Assembly: GCF_009765375.1 (NCBI RefSeq)
Contig: NZ_VTOK01000007.1
Coordinates: 124,001 to 188,000 of the forward strand
DNA from: Alteribacillus sp. YIM 98480
GTDB lineage: Bacteria > Bacillota > Bacilli > Bacillales > Marinococcaceae
Direction of reading: 5' to 3'
Length of the DNA: 64,000 nucleotides
Shown here: positions 62,864-64,000 of the stretch, piece after piece
Layout of the letters: each line of letters starts with the position of its first letter
Numbering within the stretch: position 1 is the stretch's first letter
Program-made: the position numbers and the translations under genes
Notes under the pieces: generated by a model
The model's input: the letters and a program-made list of their open reading frames with translations, nothing else
What the model was told of the DNA's origin: nothing
Databases searched by the model: none

Positions 62864-63625
62864 GTGAAGAAAATTGAATCAGTGAAAAATCCTTTAGTAA
62901 AACGAATAAAACGGCTTCAAAAAAGAAAACAAAGAGAAAAAGAAGGTTTGTTTGTTATAGAAGGCTTTCATCTTGTGGAAGAAGCGCTTCGTCATAACAT
63001 AAAAGTACAGGCAATCATTGCAGAGGATAATAAAAATATTCCATCCAACCATTCAGGAGCGGGAATATCACTTGTCACAGAGCAAGTTATGAAAGAAATG
63101 AGCAGTACCGAAACACCTCAAGGGATATTGGCTGTTTGCAGCCTTCCAAAACAAGAAGAGTCGTTGAGCATACAAGAGCTAGGCTGTTATTTGTTTATTG
63201 ACGGTGTTCAGGACCCGGGCAATCTGGGAACAATGATACGAACTGCAGATGCAGTCGGTGCTTCTGCCGTTGTTTTAGGAGAAGGAACAGTTGATCCTTA
63301 TAATGATAAAGTTATACGAGCGACACAAGGTTCTTTGTTTCATCTTCCTGTTATAAAAGGTGATATTGAAAAATGGATAGAAGCATGCCAAACGAAAAAT
63401 ATTCCTGTTTTCGGTACTTCTTTAAATCAGGGAACAACTCATACAGCAATAGAAGCTCAAAATGGTTTCGCTCTTATTGTCGGAAATGAAGGAGCAGGAG
63501 TGCAGGAAAAATGGCTGGAGAAGACGGATCAAAATATTTATGTTCCGATTTATGGAAATGCTGAGTCTTTAAATGTTTCTGTGGCAGCAGGCATCTTGTT
63601 ATATCATTTAAAACTTTTTCATTAA
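62864..63625 (+). CDS. ysgA: TrmH/SpoU-family RNA 2'-O-methyltransferase (YsgA-like)
   Basis: A 253-residue SPOUT-class RNA methyltransferase. The N-terminal substrate-binding domain is about 1-95 (KNPLVKRIKRLQKRKQREKEG, read in parts). The knotted SAM-binding domain has all three motifs: DPGNLGTMIRTAD, VGNEGAGV and NAESLNVSVAAGILLY. B. subtilis YsgA sits at the same place before pheST. The RNA target is not fixed by sequence, and rRNA is likely. The start is GTG 62864, with GGGAAGGGAAAG upstream. Confidence 0.93.
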   Translation: MKKIESVKNPLVKRIKRLQKRKQREKEGLFVIEGFHLVEEALRHNIKVQAIIAEDNKNIPSNHSGAGISLVTEQVMKEMSSTETPQGILAVCSLPKQEESLSIQELGCYLFIDGVQDPGNLGTMIRTADAVGASAVVLGEGTVDPYNDKVIRATQGSLFHLPVIKGDIEKWIEACQTKNIPVFGTSLNQGTTHTAIEAQNGFALIVGNEGAGVQEKWLEKTDQNIYVPIYGNAESLNVSVAAGILLYHLKLFH

Positions 63626-63741
63626 TCTCATAAAAGACAAAGAAATTTCCTTGCAAAGGAAACGAAAATTTTTTAAACTGTAAAATAGTATAAAATGAAT
63701 AAATAAAAAATCGCTGGCTTTTAACGTTCAGAACATATGAT

Positions 63742-63771
63742 GGCCCCTGCCGCCGCAGGGGGGCCGTTTTT
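63742..63771 (+). terminator. G+C-rich terminator-like hairpin after ysgA
   Basis: GGCCCCTGC pairs with GCAGGGG-GGCC around CGCC, followed by GTTTTT. It overlaps the start of the repeat at 63756-63797. Confidence 0.65.
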
Positions 63772-63797
63772 AAAAGGCGGCAGCACGAGTTTTCTCA
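63756..63797. repeat. G-rich repeat end, second copy
   Basis: CAGGGGGGCC-GTTTTTAAAAGGCGG-CAGCACGAGTTTTCTCAT matches 43761-43800. Confidence 0.6.
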
Positions 63798-63831
63798 TAC
63801 AGACTTTCAAAAAACATAACATAATAAAAAG

Positions 63832-64000
63832 GCTGTGAAAGAGAGTAGTAAATCAGAGACCGCCATGCAGGGATGGAATGCCGCTGACTGAAAGCATTCC
63901 TATGGAAGGGCTGATCGAATTCACTCTGGAGCCGGCACTGGAACGCAGAACTTTATTATCTACTGTTAAGGTGTCCCGGAAAATCCGTTATCTGAAATGA
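63832..64000 (+). ncRNA. T-box leader (Phe, specifier TTC), truncated by the window end
   Basis: GTGAAAGAGAGTAGTAAATC and the following GGAATGC...GCATTCC and CACTCTGGAGC elements are stem I of a T-box. The specifier TTC is at 63920-63922, followed by A (in CGAATTCACTC). Phe codon and position after ysgA both predict a pheST leader. The T-box core and terminator lie beyond 64000. Confidence 0.85.

Overview
The window is an ordinary chromosomal segment of a low-to-moderate GC, endospore-forming member of the Bacillaceae. Gene order closely follows the Bacillus subtilis argGH–ytoI–nrnA–ytrIH–dnaE–accDA–pfkA–pyk–citZ–icd–mdh–phoPR–polA–dnaBI–ytxC–thrS–infC–ysdABC–sspI–ysgA region. Several features resemble haloalkaliphilic relatives more than B. 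subtilis: hflK/hflC between phoPR and polA, a futalosine-pathway menaquinone gene (mqnC) after dnaI, a TRAP-TAXI transporter, and many dispersed intergenic repeats. I cannot name the species. No phage, plasmid, insertion sequence with a transposase, CRISPR array, rRNA or tRNA was seen.

Layout. 1–3.5 kb: a 5'-truncated Lon-type AAA protease gene overlapping an EcsC-family gene, and a small convergent hypothetical gene. 3.9–6.5 kb: argG-argH. 6.6–13.1 kb: a stress protein, a short-chain dehydrogenase, a secreted hypothetical, ald, ytkL, ytoI and ytpI. 13.2–19.3 kb: nrnA, a small minus-strand gene, the sporulation pair ytrH-ytrI, and dnaE. 19.4–31.2 kb: central carbon metabolism (NADP malic enzyme, accD-accA, pfkA, pyk, fxsA, ytwI, citZ-icd-mdh). 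31.5–41.8 kb: phoP-phoR, hflK-hflC, polA-mutM-ytaF-coaE. 42.2–46.7 kb: gapB, nrdR, dnaB-dnaI. 46.9–55.4 kb: mqnC, a zinc-ribbon protein, ytxC, a TRAP-TAXI permease and receptor, an FGGY kinase on the minus strand, and a LysM-3D cell-wall protein. 55.5–64 kb: T-box and thrS, L20-type leader and infC-rpmI-rplT, ysdA, ysdB, dimeric dUTPase, M42 peptidase, sspI, a SpoU methyltransferase, and the start of a Phe-specific T-box leader cut by the window end.

Much of the new information is regulatory. A 13-bp inverted repeat carrying two CcpN-type boxes lies upstream of gapB. A perfect 10-bp inverted repeat overlaps the citZ promoter, which drives a leader of about 230 nt. A textbook sigma-W promoter precedes ysdB, and a sigma-G promoter precedes sspI. 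A WalR-like box with a sigma-A promoter precedes the LysM-3D gene. infC appears to start at ATT.

The least explained material is intergenic. Three families of dispersed non-coding repeats occupy most of the long gaps: a MITE-like element with 15-bp terminal inverted repeats, a 'TGTCTAGC...CGCTTTTCTTA' family that begins at poly-T tracts, and a hairpin family ending in 'GAGTTTTTCTAAT'. I found no convincing new multi-gene system.
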